A stretch of 64,000 nt of DNA, from positions 1 through 64,000 of the forward strand of contig NZ_CAJWCF010000002.1 of NCBI RefSeq assembly GCF_913020055.1, read 5' to 3'. How positions within the stretch are numbered: the first letter of the stretch is position 1; every line of letters starts with the position of its first letter. The stretch is from an uncultured Paraglaciecola sp. Lineage in GTDB: Bacteria; Pseudomonadota; Gammaproteobacteria; Enterobacterales; Alteromonadaceae. Below are positions 28,740 through 41,885 of this stretch, one piece after another. Below the pieces are notes generated by a model. The model was not told the origin of the DNA and searched no databases. It was given only the letters and a program-made list of their open reading frames with translations. The position numbers were made by a program, and so were the translations under genes.

Positions 28740-29738
28740 CTAATTGCTTACTTTGGCAGTGGTATTAGCGTTGAACTCTTGTTTAAGTTGTTGGCTAAAT
28801 TGAAAAACAGCCATGGCGTATAAAGGGCTATGGTTATAACGTGTTATCACGTAAAAGTTAGGCAAACCAACCCAATATTCTTTGTTATTTGGTTGCTCAA
28901 ATTCAAACAACTTCACACTCATGTCTTTGTTTAAGTTGGGCTCAGCAATGCTGACGCCTGCATCTTGTAATTGTGCCCATTGGTGTGAATATTTAAGTGA
29001 TTTTGACAACAATGCTGAATGTTGGGTGCCACTAACTTGTGCTTTAAATGCAATGTCAGAATTGGCCTTCCAGTGATTTTTTTTAAAGTAGTTTGCAACG
29101 CTGCCAATTGCGTCCGCTGGATTGTTTAATAAATCGCGAATGCCATCGCCGTCAAAATCCACAGCATAGTGACGATAACTAGAAGAGATAAACTGGCCCC
29201 AACCCATTGCTCCAGCATAGGAGCCTTTAAGTTCGGTTATATCGAAATTTTCTTCTTTTGCGAGTAAAAATAGTTGCGCTAATTCGCTGCGAAAAAACGT
29301 CGCTCTGGGGGGATAATGAAAACCCAAAGTGACTAATGCATCCAGCACTGAATATTTGCCCTTGTAGGTACCATAAAAAGTCTCAACACCAATTATCGCT
29401 ACAATGATTTCAGCAGGTACGCCACTTTCTTGTTCTGCACGGGCTAACGTTTCTTGATAGGTTTGCCAAAATTCTAAACCTTTTGATAGGCGTTTTTCGG
29501 TAAGAAAAATGGGTTGGTATTGATGCCATGGTTTGGCTTCCCAAGGTTTAGCGATGGATTTCAAAATAGCTTCGTTTTTATTGGCTTTTGCTAAAGTGGA
29601 CTCAATCATTTGCCGATCAAATTGATGTGTATCTACCATCAAGTCGACAAACTGCTTTTGCAATTCTAATGGTGACGCTTGGATGCTAAAGCCAGTTATA
29701 AACAGACCTAATGCTAAAAATGATCTAAACAATTTCAT
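28740..29738 (-). CDS. mltB: Membrane-bound lytic murein transglycosylase B
   Basis: 332 residues with an N-terminal signal peptide (cleaved near FSIQAS). The catalytic Glu is in IVAIIGVETFYGTY (near residue 115) and the GAMGWGQFISSSYRHYAVD stretch is the MltB/SltB35 signature. There is no lipobox cysteine, unlike E. coli MltB, so this may be a soluble periplasmic form. It sits in the mrdA-rodA-mltB-rlpA order usual for the group, 38 bases after rodA. Confidence 0.95.
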   Translation of the reverse strand: MKLFRSFLALGLFITGFSIQASPLELQKQFVDLMVDTHQFDRQMIESTLAKANKNEAILKSIAKPWEAKPWHQYQPIFLTEKRLSKGLEFWQTYQETLARAEQESGVPAEIIVAIIGVETFYGTYKGKYSVLDALVTLGFHYPPRATFFRSELAQLFLLAKEENFDITELKGSYAGAMGWGQFISSSYRHYAVDFDGDGIRDLLNNPADAIGSVANYFKKNHWKANSDIAFKAQVSGTQHSALLSKSLKYSHQWAQLQDAGVSIAEPNLNKDMSVKLFEFEQPNNKEYWVGLPNFYVITRYNHSPLYAMAVFQFSQQLKQEFNANTTAKVSN

Positions 29739-29776
29739 GGTTTTTCCTAGAAAGTTAACTCTGTAGCAGTCCCTCG

Positions 29777-30895
29777 TTATTCTCGAGACATAATTCTTTT
29801 TTGCGTGCTAATTGCCATCAAAATACCAAACCCAGCTAGTAGTGTGACCATGGAGGTACCACCGTAACTCACTAGGGGTAAAGGCACGCCAACAACCGGT
29901 AAAATACCGGATACCATGCCCATGTTTACAAACACATAAACAAAAAAGGTGAGGGTAATACTACCGGCTAAAATTTTACTAAAGGCATCTTGTGCTTTTA
30001 CCGCTATCAACATGCCGCGTATGACAATAAAGGCATAAATAGCCAACAATCCTACTACGCCCCAAAAACCGAATTCTTCACTGAATACTGCGAAAATAAA
30101 ATCAGTATGCCGCTCAGGTAAAAACTCGAGTTGTGATTGTGTTCCTTGTAACCAGCCTTTACCTTGTGATCCACCTGAGCCAATCGCTATTTGTGATTGA
30201 ATAATATGATATCCCGAACCTAAAGGATCGCTTTCTGGATTGAGAAATGTCAGTACTCTTTGCTTTTGATAATCTTTCATCAAAAATATCCACATTATGG
30301 GGGTGAAAGCTGATGCGGCAACGGCAACAAAGGAGATAAAACGCCAACTCATGCCAGCTAAAAATAGCGCAAAAACCCCCGAACTAGCGATTAAAAGTGA
30401 AGTACCTAAATCTGGCTGGCGAGCAATTAATAAAGTGGGTATGGCAACTAACACAAAACCAATCAGTATATGCCAGGTTTTAGGTGGTAAGTTGAATCGG
30501 CTAATATACCAAGCCACCATCATAGGCACCGCTAGTTTCATTATTTCAGAAGGCTGAAAACGAAATACGCCTAAGTCTAACCAACGTTGAGCCCCTTTAC
30601 TGGAAACTCCTACTATTAGTACAGCGACTAACATGCCTATGCCAATCACGTAAAAATAAACGGAGAACTTTTGATAAGCTAAGGGTGGAATTTGCGCTAC
30701 AACTAACATCACACCAAGTGCTAACCCAAGACGAGTTAGTTGCCTTTGGATAAGGCCTAAGTCTTGACCTCCAGCAGAATAAATAGTTATCAGTCCCACT
30801 ACCATTAACACCAGCAGCCCAATTAGCAGAATGCCATCACAGTGTATTCGGTTCAAAAAAGAACGATTGTGTAGTGCGAGTTTAGTTCTCAGCAT
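29777..30895 (-). CDS. rodA: Rod-shape glycosyltransferase RodA (SEDS family)
   Basis: 372-residue integral membrane peptidoglycan glycosyltransferase with about ten helices that polymerises lipid II during elongation together with PBP2. SEDS signatures include RFQPSEIMKLAVPMMVAWY, ARQPDLGTSLLIA (catalytic Asp) and LPLVSYGGTSMVTLL near the C-terminus. Its start overlaps the end of mrdA by 14 bases, consistent with coupled translation of the two partners. Confidence 0.97.
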   Translation of the reverse strand: MLRTKLALHNRSFLNRIHCDGILLIGLLVLMVVGLITIYSAGGQDLGLIQRQLTRLGLALGVMLVVAQIPPLAYQKFSVYFYVIGIGMLVAVLIVGVSSKGAQRWLDLGVFRFQPSEIMKLAVPMMVAWYISRFNLPPKTWHILIGFVLVAIPTLLIARQPDLGTSLLIASSGVFALFLAGMSWRFISFVAVAASAFTPIMWIFLMKDYQKQRVLTFLNPESDPLGSGYHIIQSQIAIGSGGSQGKGWLQGTQSQLEFLPERHTDFIFAVFSEEFGFWGVVGLLAIYAFIVIRGMLIAVKAQDAFSKILAGSITLTFFVYVFVNMGMVSGILPVVGVPLPLVSYGGTSMVTLLAGFGILMAISTQKRIMSRE

Positions 30896-32822
30896 CAGGT
30901 TGTCCTTCGGCTTGTGTTAACTCAAGGCTTTCTGGCTCTTGTCCTAAATATTCAATAACCTGATGTTCAGGAAAGGTTTGATCTTTAAAATAATTATCCA
31001 TCATTTTACGGGCGATTGGTGCCGCTTCAGCGCCACCGTGTCCGGCATTTTCTAACACAACAGTGAGGGCAATTTGTGGTTTGTCATAAGGGGCATAACC
31101 CACATACATGGCATTATCGTGGTTTTTCTTGGATAACTTTGTGGCATCGTACTTTTCGTCTTGAGCTATAGTCACCAATTGTGCGGTGCCCGTTTTACCC
31201 GCAGATATATAATGCGCCCCTTTAAATGCGTTACGCGCGGAGCCTTTTCGATTGACTGTGCCATACATGGCATCCAACACTATATCCCAGTTGTGTTCAT
31301 CGCCCATAGCAATGGGTCTACGTTCCTTAATCGGGTCTAAAATAGTTTCATCTTGAACAATGTTGCCTCGAATTATTTGAGGGATGATACGTCTACCTTT
31401 ATTAACCAATGTAGAAATTGCTTGAGTAAGTTGCACAGGGGTGGCCGTCCAATAACTTTGTCCTATGCCTATATTGATGGTATCACCGATATACCAAGGG
31501 CGATTAAATAAGGCTTTAACAATGCCTCTACTTGGCATTATGCCATCGGCTTCTTCATGTAAGTCGATACCTGTGTAGTCACCAAAACCAAATTCGTTCA
31601 TGCTTTCGCTAATCCGATCTATGCCTAATTTGTAAGCCATATCGTAGAAGTAAATATCACAGGACACTTCTATAGCCTTAGTCACATTCACCCAGCCATG
31701 ACCCCATGGATTATGATCTCGCCAAATACGTTCAACATTTTTTAATTTATATTTACCAAGGTCATGGATACGGCTTTCTGGTGTAATCACTTTTTCTTCA
31801 AGTCCCGCCAATGCTAACAGCGGTTTAACCGTTGATGCGGGCGGATATTGGCCCTGAGTCGCTCGGTTAAATAAAGGTCTGTCAGAGGTGAGTAATTTCT
31901 TATAATTCTTAGTACTGATGCCATGTACAAATAAGTTGGGGTCGTAACTTGGACTACTATGCAACGCGAGTACACCACCATTTTGAGGATCGATAGCCAC
32001 CACTGAACCCCGTTTTCCAGCAAAGGCTTTCTCCGCTTCAAGTTGTAAATTCATATCGATATTCAAAACGATATCTTGACCAGGGATGGGTGGGTTAAAG
32101 TCCAAAATACGGATGATTCTGCCCTGATTATTGACTTCTACTTCTTGAAATCCTACTTCTCCGTGAAGCTTTTCTTCATGGTATTTTTCTATGCCTCGCT
32201 TGCCAATGTCATACGTAGCGGCATAGTTGGCTTCAAAACCAGCTTCGCTGAGTTTTTGTAAGTCTTTTTTATTAATTTTGGCTACGTAGCCTAATACATG
32301 AGTCAGGGCACTAGCGTATGGATAGTAGCGAGCGAGTCTTGCTTCGACAGAAACACCAGGATACATATGTTGTTTAGCAGAAAACAGGGCGACTTCTTTA
32401 GGGGTTAAACGGTTAATCAAATTGACCGGTTTAAAACGTCTATTGCCTTTTAAGTCTTTATAAAAGTCGCTGACATCATCTTCATCAATCTCTAATAAAG
32501 TGCTGAGTTGCTTGATGGTTAATTCTAAATCTTGAATTTCTTCAGGGATGACTTGTAGACTAAATACCGGGCGATTTTCAGCTAGCAGTATGCCGTTGCG
32601 ATCATAAATTAAGCCACGATTAGGTGCCACAGGTAACACTTTTATTCGGTTTCCGTTGGCGCGTGTTTGGTAATCTTCGAATCGACTAATTTGTAAGTAA
32701 TACAAATTTGTCAACAACATGCCCACCATGAAAAATACCACAAGTAGCCCAATCAAAGTCCGTCTAGCAAACAGATTAGCTTCTGCTGAATGGTCTTTAA
32801 TAAGGATACGCGGTGAAGGCAA
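30882..32822 (-). CDS. mrdA: Penicillin-binding protein 2 (elongation transpeptidase)
   Basis: 646-residue class B PBP. A cytoplasmic tail and one membrane helix (about 22-44) lead to the pedestal domain and the transpeptidase domain. The active site Ser330 and Lys333 lie in PPASTVKP, SCD follows near 390, and the KTGTAQ motif is near 545. It crosslinks glycan made by RodA in the elongasome. It lies 2 bases after rlmH and overlaps rodA. Confidence 0.97.
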   Translation of the reverse strand: MPSPRILIKDHSAEANLFARRTLIGLLVVFFMVGMLLTNLYYLQISRFEDYQTRANGNRIKVLPVAPNRGLIYDRNGILLAENRPVFSLQVIPEEIQDLELTIKQLSTLLEIDEDDVSDFYKDLKGNRRFKPVNLINRLTPKEVALFSAKQHMYPGVSVEARLARYYPYASALTHVLGYVAKINKKDLQKLSEAGFEANYAATYDIGKRGIEKYHEEKLHGEVGFQEVEVNNQGRIIRILDFNPPIPGQDIVLNIDMNLQLEAEKAFAGKRGSVVAIDPQNGGVLALHSSPSYDPNLFVHGISTKNYKKLLTSDRPLFNRATQGQYPPASTVKPLLALAGLEEKVITPESRIHDLGKYKLKNVERIWRDHNPWGHGWVNVTKAIEVSCDIYFYDMAYKLGIDRISESMNEFGFGDYTGIDLHEEADGIMPSRGIVKALFNRPWYIGDTINIGIGQSYWTATPVQLTQAISTLVNKGRRIIPQIIRGNIVQDETILDPIKERRPIAMGDEHNWDIVLDAMYGTVNRKGSARNAFKGAHYISAGKTGTAQLVTIAQDEKYDATKLSKKNHDNAMYVGYAPYDKPQIALTVVLENAGHGGAEAAPIARKMMDNYFKDQTFPEHQVIEYLGQEPESLELTQAEGQPDAEN

Positions 32823-32824
32823 AT

Positions 32825-33295
32825 TTATTCTCTATGGTAAGGGTGGTTATTATTAATTGACCAAGCTCGGTAAAGACTCTCAGCTACAATTATGCGCACC
32901 AAAGGGTGTGGTAAGGTCAGACTCGACAATGACCACTTTTGTTCCGCAATTTTTATGCATTCTGGTGCTAAACCTTCTGGCCCACCAATTAGTAAACTGA
33001 CGTCTCTGCCGTCCATTTGCCAACTTTCCATGGTTTTAGCCAATTTGGGAGTGTCCCAAGGAACACCTGTTACTTCCAATGTTACCACCCTGTTGCCTTT
33101 GGGAATGGCAGCTAGGGTCAATTCGCCTTCTTTGTGCAGGATACGTTTGATATCCGCATTTTTCCCCCGCTTACCGGCAACTATTTCTGTGAGCTGCAAA
33201 GGCATATCGGCAGGAAAACGCCTGCAATATTCTGAAAACCCTTGTTCAACCCAAGCGGGCATTTTCATGCCCACTGCTATCATTTGAATACGCAC
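32825..33295 (-). CDS. rlmH: 23S rRNA (pseudouridine1915-N3)-methyltransferase RlmH
   Basis: 156-residue SPOUT methyltransferase modifying position 1915 in helix 69 of 23S rRNA. The knotted SAM-binding motif [12 protein letters not shown] and the C-terminal [22 protein letters not shown] (quoted as two parts: [10 protein letters not shown] and [12 protein letters not shown]) match the family exactly, as does the length. It sits 8 bases after rsfS in the standard order. Confidence 0.97.
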   Translation of the reverse strand: MRIQMIAVGMKMPAWVEQGFSEYCRRFPADMPLQLTEIVAGKRGKNADIKRILHKEGELTLAAIPKGNRVVTLEVTGVPWDTPKLAKTMESWQMDGRDVSLLIGGPEGLAPECIKIAEQKWSLSSLTLPHPLVRIIVAESLYRAWSINNNHPYHRE

Positions 33296-33303
33296 TGGTT
33301 ATA

Positions 33304-33621
33304 TTAACCCCAGAGTTTTTCCAATTGATAGAAATCTCGAGCTTCATCTTGCATCACATGTAACACCACGTCACCTAAGTCAACTAACACCCAATCACCG
33401 GTTTCACGCCCTTCAATACTTAAGGGGGCGGTGCCAGCTTGTTTGGCTTCAACTACCACATTTTCGGCAATTGAAATGACATGACGTTTAGAATTACCTG
33501 AGCAAATTAACATGGTTTCGGTAACGGTAGATTTTTCTGCAACATCCAAATCAATGATGTCACGGCCTTTTAAGTCTTCGACTTTTTCTATTACAAAGGC
33601 TTTTAACTGTTGGTGGTCCAA
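33304..33621 (-). CDS. rsfS: Ribosomal silencing factor RsfS
   Basis: 105-residue protein that binds ribosomal protein uL14 and blocks subunit joining in starvation. The Iojap-family core includes ATG-proximal VIEKVEDLKGRDIIDLDV, the SGNSKRHVISIAENV helix and GDVVLHVMQDEARDFYQLE. It lies between nadD and rlmH as in most gammaproteobacteria. Confidence 0.97.
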   Translation of the reverse strand: MDHQQLKAFVIEKVEDLKGRDIIDLDVAEKSTVTETMLICSGNSKRHVISIAENVVVEAKQAGTAPLSIEGRETGDWVLVDLGDVVLHVMQDEARDFYQLEKLWG

Positions 33622-33667
33622 AGACTTTCCTCTTAGTTGAATTTAATACTATTGTGTTTGCAGTAGT

Positions 33668-34348
33668 TTAGCAGAAATCAGTACTTGGCTGATAGAGCTT
33701 ATGCTGATGAATATAATCTAAGATTTTTGGCGGGATAAATGCCTCACTCGATTGCGCATTGGCCAATTGTTGTCTGATGTCGCTGGATGAGATGGTAAGT
33801 GTTTGAGTATTAGCCACAAAAATATGTCCAGCTAGGCTTTTATGTAAGTCAATTGGATTAAAAACCTGTCTTTTATTTAGCAGCGTTTGCAGTTGCTGCT
33901 GATGTTCAGAGTTTTGATTTGAGTCTGTAACTGACTCTCCTTGTCTATCACATACTATAAAATGACAAAGAGAAAATAACGTCGGCCAATCATGCCAAGT
34001 AAATAAATTTTTTAATGAATCGGTACCAATGAAAAAACACAGTGGGGTAGTGGGATTTGCTTCACGAATTTCTGTTAATGAGTCCACAGAATAGGTGGGT
34101 TTGCCACGCTTAATATCTCGTGAGTCGGGATAAAATAAAGGATAGTCGTCACAAATTAGTTCTACCATTTTAAGTCTATCTTCACTTGATGCAGAGGCTG
34201 GATTTTTATGACTAGGTATGTAACACGGCATCAAGGCTACTTTTTTGATATTGGCCTTTTCTGCTGCTTCCAGCACTGGGTATATATGCCCATTGTGAAT
34301 AGGGTCAAAAGTACCACCAAAAATACCTAGAGGAGGAGCGAGTTGCAT
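33668..34348 (-). CDS. nadD: Nicotinate-mononucleotide adenylyltransferase
   Basis: 226 residues. It forms deamido-NAD from nicotinate mononucleotide and ATP in NAD synthesis. The nucleotidyltransferase signature GIFGGTFDPIHNGH starts at residue 8 and the second signature SSSDIRQQL occurs near 192. Residues 140-150 carry a short polar insertion (SVTDSNQNSEHQQ) that varies within the family. It follows holA by 15 bases. Confidence 0.96.
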   Translation of the reverse strand: MQLAPPLGIFGGTFDPIHNGHIYPVLEAAEKANIKKVALMPCYIPSHKNPASASSEDRLKMVELICDDYPLFYPDSRDIKRGKPTYSVDSLTEIREANPTTPLCFFIGTDSLKNLFTWHDWPTLFSLCHFIVCDRQGESVTDSNQNSEHQQQLQTLLNKRQVFNPIDLHKSLAGHIFVANTQTLTISSSDIRQQLANAQSSEAFIPPKILDYIHQHKLYQPSTDFC

Positions 34349-34363
34349 ATGCTTAATGAATTC

Positions 34364-35425
34364 CTAGTCTAAAACGCCATAGTCTAACGGCACATTACCC
34401 AGTGAATAGGGAACAAACAACAAACATAAGTGGCACAACTCTACATAAGGCCGAGTGACGTGTGATTGTTTGATGGCGCTATCAAACTCAGTTAATTTCT
34501 CTTGTAGTGCTTGCATATGTTCTAAGGATAAACGTTGTAATGCTGACTGATATAGAGACTGACGACTTTTCCATATCCGGTGTTGATTCCAGTTAATAGT
34601 TTTGCCCTGCTGCCTGTCAAATAATATGGCTTGCAAGGTTTGCCACTCGCGTGTCAAAGCCCAAACAATAATATTCGGTTCGACCCCTTCACTTTCTAAG
34701 CGATACAGCATTTTGACGGCTTTTTGCGCGTCTCCGCTGAGCAACACATCAACTAAGTGAAACACAGTAAATCTGGACTGATCAACCACTGCTTGTTCAA
34801 CTTGTTCAAAGCTTGGATCGCCTTGTGGATATAGCAGCATTAATTTTTGAATTTCTTGTTTGGCAGCCAATAAATTGCCTTCGCAGTAGTCTACTAACAA
34901 CTGTGAAACTTGTTGGGAAGGCTGCATGCCTGCTAAGCGCATTTGGTTATTTAACCATTGATATAATGCATTGCCTTCAAGCGGGTAACAAGGCACATAA
35001 ATAGCGTGTTTATCCACAGCCTTAAACCATTTGGTGTTTTGTACATCCTTACCTATTTTACCGCCATGCAGCACAATCAACACATCAGGATTAATATTTT
35101 GCGCCAAGGCACTTAATACTTTGCTGCCTTCTGCACCAGGTTTTCCTGTGGGTAATTCGAGTTCAATTATTTGTCTACTGGAAAATAAGGATAAGGTTTG
35201 GGTCGCTTCAATTAATGTGTCCCAGCTAAATTGACCGTCCGCCACCAAAGACTGGCGTTCGTCAAAACCTTGGGCTAATGCGGCCACTCTAATTAACTCA
35301 ATACATTCGAGTTTTTGTTGCGGCTCATCACCAAAAATAAGGTAAAAGGGTTTAAGCTCTGAGGAGGCATCTAGATTAAAACGGTTTGGATAAACCTGCA
35401 TTAGCCACCTGTAGTCTGTTGCCAA
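34364..35425 (-). CDS. holA: DNA polymerase III delta subunit
   Basis: 353-residue clamp-loader subunit that opens the beta clamp. The N-terminal AAA-like domain (YLIFGDEPQQKLECIELI near residue 28) lacks a functional P-loop, as is normal for delta, and the helical C-terminal collar includes QSRFTVFHLVDVLLSG. It overlaps the end of lptE by 25 bases. Confidence 0.95.
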   Translation of the reverse strand: MATDYRWLMQVYPNRFNLDASSELKPFYLIFGDEPQQKLECIELIRVAALAQGFDERQSLVADGQFSWDTLIEATQTLSLFSSRQIIELELPTGKPGAEGSKVLSALAQNINPDVLIVLHGGKIGKDVQNTKWFKAVDKHAIYVPCYPLEGNALYQWLNNQMRLAGMQPSQQVSQLLVDYCEGNLLAAKQEIQKLMLLYPQGDPSFEQVEQAVVDQSRFTVFHLVDVLLSGDAQKAVKMLYRLESEGVEPNIIVWALTREWQTLQAILFDRQQGKTINWNQHRIWKSRQSLYQSALQRLSLEHMQALQEKLTEFDSAIKQSHVTRPYVELCHLCLLFVPYSLGNVPLDYGVLD

Positions 35426-35940
35426 TTACTATAGGAACTGGCAATTTGACGGATAATACGATTGGCTGCTTCTTTACGCATTTCGTTTTGGATTAAGTCT
35501 AGCTCACGAGATTTAGCTAACACAGCATCTGGATCGTCTTGATATTCCCGAGTGACATCGAACTCTATCTCTAGCGCATCTTGCTCAGGAAACTGGATCT
35601 GGTAATTAATGGTATAAACCAACTCGTATTCCGCTACTTGCCCGGTTGAAAACAAAGACAATAATCGTCTTTCCAGTTTGTCAGATGTTAAATAAACAAT
35701 GGCATCCGCTTGTTCATCGATTTGGTTAACACTGGCGGTGTTATCCCACACTTCGATATTTAACCCTTGTAGTTGTTTCCCCAAAATCCTATGCAGTGGT
35801 GTATTTTTTTGTGCTGCTAACAATTGTAGTTGCCCAATCCCTGCGGGCATCCCATAGTCACCACGTAACTTAAAGCCGCATCCTACTAATGTTAAAACAA
35901 TAGTCAGAATACAAACCTTTAAGCTTATGCGTTGTAACAT
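35401..35940 (-). CDS. lptE: LPS-assembly lipoprotein LptE
   Basis: 179-residue outer-membrane lipoprotein that plugs the LptD barrel in lipopolysaccharide export. The lipobox is LVGCGFKLRG, with Cys at about residue 21, and the GFKLRG opening of the mature protein is diagnostic. The C-terminal helix contains NEMRKEAANRIIRQIAS. It follows leuS by one base and overlaps holA. Confidence 0.95.
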   Translation of the reverse strand: MLQRISLKVCILTIVLTLVGCGFKLRGDYGMPAGIGQLQLLAAQKNTPLHRILGKQLQGLNIEVWDNTASVNQIDEQADAIVYLTSDKLERRLLSLFSTGQVAEYELVYTINYQIQFPEQDALEIEFDVTREYQDDPDAVLAKSRELDLIQNEMRKEAANRIIRQIASSYSNWQQTTGG

Positions 35941-35941
35941 C

Positions 35942-38886
<2,945 letters not shown>

Positions 38887-41274
38887 ATGCAAAGCAAATA
38901 TGCCTTACATCTGCAGGAGTTGACTGCAAAACCTAGTAGACGATTGATTAATCAAGCGTTAAAAGATCAGCAAGCATTAAATTCTACTTTTATTGGCCAG
39001 GATAGGGCGCGTGATGCCTTGTCTTTTGGTTTGGGTATAGAAGCACGCGGTTACAATCTTTACGTAATGGGTGAACAAGCTACTGGGCGTTTTACCTTAG
39101 TACATGAATTTATTGATAAATATGTGAGTAAAACTTTCACTCCAGATGATTGGTGTTATATCAATAATTTTGAAGATGAGCGTGAACCCTTTGCATTAAA
39201 GCTGTCTGCAGGTGAAAGTAAAAAACTGGTCAAAGATATGGAAAATCTTATTGATGAGCTGTTAGATACTTTTCCCGCTGCATTTGATAATCCTGGATAT
39301 CAGCGCAAAAAAGCAGCCATCACCCGTGAATTTGATCAAGGTTACGACAAAGCGATTGAGCAGGTTGAAAGACAAGCGAAACAACAGAGTGTCGCCTTAA
39401 GTGAAGAGGGAGGCATTATTACCTTTTCGCCTATTATTGAAGGTAAACCTGTAACTGATATTGAGTTTGCAAAGTTGTCGGATGAACAGCGACAAACTTA
39501 TTTCCAATTAATAAATATTATTGAAGACAAGTTAAATGAAGCGTTAATTGAATTACCTAAATGGAAACGTGCTACGGCTGAAAAACTTAGAAAACTAAAA
39601 AAAGACACAGCAGAGCAGAGTATCAGGCCTTTACTAAAAACTTTAGAACACAAGTATTCATCCGAATTGGCTATTTTGAAATTTTTACGCCAGCTAAAAT
39701 CGCATTTAGTAGAAACAGTAGTTGAAGTATTAGCTGATGATAGAAAAGAAGGTAAACACGATGAGTACGACAAACGCGCGATTTTAGAAGAACAATATTT
39801 ACCCAATATTATAGTGTCACATGAGTTAAATAGTGGCTCACCGGTGATATATGAACCTAATCCAACCCATCAGAATTTGTTTGGCCGAGTGGAATATACC
39901 AATATCGAAGGATCAGTTTTTACTAACTATCGTATGATCCAACCCGGGGCAATGCATAAAGCTAATGGAGGGTATTTACTGCTAGATGTAGACAAACTGA
40001 TTGAGCAACCTTATGCATGGGAAACACTAAAATTAGTGCTTAAGTTTGGTTCGTTGAAAATGGATTTGCCCCAGCATGATGTAGGCATGGTTAATTCCAT
40101 TACGCTTAACCCTCAGCAAATACCGATTGATGTCAAAGTGGTGTTATTAGGCTCTCGTGACCTGTATTACACCTTACAAGATTATGATGATGAATTTTAC
40201 GAATTGTTCAGGGTGTTAGTCGATTTTGACCACGAGATCCCACTCGATAAAAAGACATTGTTTGATTTTGTCGGCCGGATAAGAGTTCAAGTTCAAGAGC
40301 TGGGTTTACAAAGTATTTCCGCTAAAGCCATGTATCGATTAGTGGAATACAGTTTACGTCTTGCAGAACATCAACAACGTTTATCTGCGCGTTTTTCAGA
40401 TGTCATTGAGCTGCTGCATGAAGCAGAGTATTTTTGTCGGAAGAAACAAAATCAAGAACTCGATGTGACCCATATTGAGACTGCATTAGCGGCCAAAACA
40501 CATCGTACTGGGCGTGTCAGTGAAGCGGTATTAGACGATATTAAACAAGGTCAAATTCTGATTGCGACCCAAGGCATAGATATAGGCAAAGTGAACGGCT
40601 TAACCGTATTGGAAATTGGCGATAGTATGTTTGGCACACCTGCACGTATAACTTCAACAGTATACGCAGGGGCCAATGGCGTGGTCGACATCGAGCGAGA
40701 AGTTGAACTTGGTCAACCTAGTCATTCTAAAGGCGTGATGTTATTAACAGGGTACTTAGGCCATAAATACGCGCAACTATTCCCATTAACCTTATCTGCG
40801 AATATTGCTATAGAACAGTCCTACGGGCATATAGACGGTGATAGTGCGTCATTAGGTGAATTAGTCGCGCTGATTTCAGCATTAACCAAAATGCCAGTAC
40901 GCCAAGACTTAGCCATTACAGGCTCCATTAATCAGTATGGCCAAGTGCAGTCGGTAGGTGGTGTGAATGAAAAAATTGAAGGCTTCTTTAAGCTTTGTCA
41001 ACATCGCGGGTTAACCGGGACTCAAGGGGTGATTATTCCTAAGTCTAATCAAGTGAACCTTATGCTTGATACTGAAGTGTTAGCAGCAGTAAAAGCACAG
41101 AAATTCCATGTTTGTGTAGTTGAAACAGTTGATGATGCGTTGGAGTTGTTGATGGATAAGGAGGCCGGTGTACATAATACCAAAGGCCGTTATCCGAAAG
41201 GTTCGGTTAACTATATGGCTGTGTCTAGTTTGCTCAATATTGCCAACATAGTGGCCGGTGCCGATGATGATTAA
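38887..41274 (+). CDS. Lon-like ATP-dependent protease (LonB/YcbZ family)
   Basis: 795 residues from ATG 38887; a TTG at 38848 would add 13 unneeded residues. The N-terminal AAA-like domain has an altered Walker A (GEQATGRFT, residues 62-70, Arg in place of the usual Lys) and a long coiled insertion. The middle reads VEYTNIEGSVFTNYRMIQPG, AMHKANGGYLLLDVDKL and VLLGSRDLYYTL. The C-terminal Lon protease domain (about 560-760) carries the Ser-Lys dyad: Ser in GDSASLGEL and Lys in VNEKIEGFF. The family is related to E. coli YcbZ; its substrates are poorly known. It is monocistronic. Confidence 0.92.
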   Translation: MQSKYALHLQELTAKPSRRLINQALKDQQALNSTFIGQDRARDALSFGLGIEARGYNLYVMGEQATGRFTLVHEFIDKYVSKTFTPDDWCYINNFEDEREPFALKLSAGESKKLVKDMENLIDELLDTFPAAFDNPGYQRKKAAITREFDQGYDKAIEQVERQAKQQSVALSEEGGIITFSPIIEGKPVTDIEFAKLSDEQRQTYFQLINIIEDKLNEALIELPKWKRATAEKLRKLKKDTAEQSIRPLLKTLEHKYSSELAILKFLRQLKSHLVETVVEVLADDRKEGKHDEYDKRAILEEQYLPNIIVSHELNSGSPVIYEPNPTHQNLFGRVEYTNIEGSVFTNYRMIQPGAMHKANGGYLLLDVDKLIEQPYAWETLKLVLKFGSLKMDLPQHDVGMVNSITLNPQQIPIDVKVVLLGSRDLYYTLQDYDDEFYELFRVLVDFDHEIPLDKKTLFDFVGRIRVQVQELGLQSISAKAMYRLVEYSLRLAEHQQRLSARFSDVIELLHEAEYFCRKKQNQELDVTHIETALAAKTHRTGRVSEAVLDDIKQGQILIATQGIDIGKVNGLTVLEIGDSMFGTPARITSTVYAGANGVVDIEREVELGQPSHSKGVMLLTGYLGHKYAQLFPLTLSANIAIEQSYGHIDGDSASLGELVALISALTKMPVRQDLAITGSINQYGQVQSVGGVNEKIEGFFKLCQHRGLTGTQGVIIPKSNQVNLMLDTEVLAAVKAQKFHVCVVETVDDALELLMDKEAGVHNTKGRYPKGSVNYMAVSSLLNIANIVAGADDD

Positions 41275-41346
41275 CGCTGATTAGTATTAAACACCCATCA
41301 GGATTCTGTTAGGATCCTGCCATTATTTGCTTATTAAGATTATTTT

Positions 41347-41838
41347 ATGAAAATTTCAAAAGGCACAGTTGTACAGTTTCATTATCGTATCAAAGATACA
41401 GACGGAAAAGAGTTGGAGTCCAACTTTGGCGATCAAGCCGTTGCTTATCTGCATGGTTATAACAATATGATGCCCGGTATCGAAAAGTCGTTAGAGTCTA
41501 TGTCGAAAGGCGATGTGCTCGAAGCTGAATTGGAAGCAGCTGAAACCTACGGTGAAATCCAAGCCGACAGCGAACAGCGTATATCGGTTAAACATTTTTT
41601 AAGTGCAGAAAAAAAGCCAAAATGGAAAGCGGGGATGACCGCGGTGGTGAACACTGAGCAAGGTCAGCGTGAAGTAACAATTATAAAAGTCGGTAAATTT
41701 ATGGTCACCATAGATACCAACCATCCGTTAGCCGGTAGAACCTTACAGTTTGAATTTCAGGTTGAAGATGTACGTGCTGCCACTGATGAAGAAATTGAAC
41801 ATGGTCATGCTCATGGTGCAGGTGGGCATCACCACTAG
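41347..41838 (+). CDS. slyD: SlyD-type FKBP peptidyl-prolyl isomerase
   Basis: 163 residues. A cytoplasmic prolyl isomerase and chaperone with metal-binding tail. The FKBP domain (FHYRIKDTDGKELESNFG, then PGIEKSLESMSKGD) is interrupted by the SlyD 'insert-in-flap' domain (about 70-125), and the C-terminus is His-rich (HGHAHGAGGHHH), as in nickel-handling SlyD. The gene symbol is by similarity; a second slyD paralogue could exist elsewhere. Confidence 0.9.
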   Translation: MKISKGTVVQFHYRIKDTDGKELESNFGDQAVAYLHGYNNMMPGIEKSLESMSKGDVLEAELEAAETYGEIQADSEQRISVKHFLSAEKKPKWKAGMTAVVNTEQGQREVTIIKVGKFMVTIDTNHPLAGRTLQFEFQVEDVRAATDEEIEHGHAHGAGGHHH

Positions 41839-41885
41839 TCATCAATCAGTTATCTAGGTGACTTAATATAAATGAGTAGCCGTTG

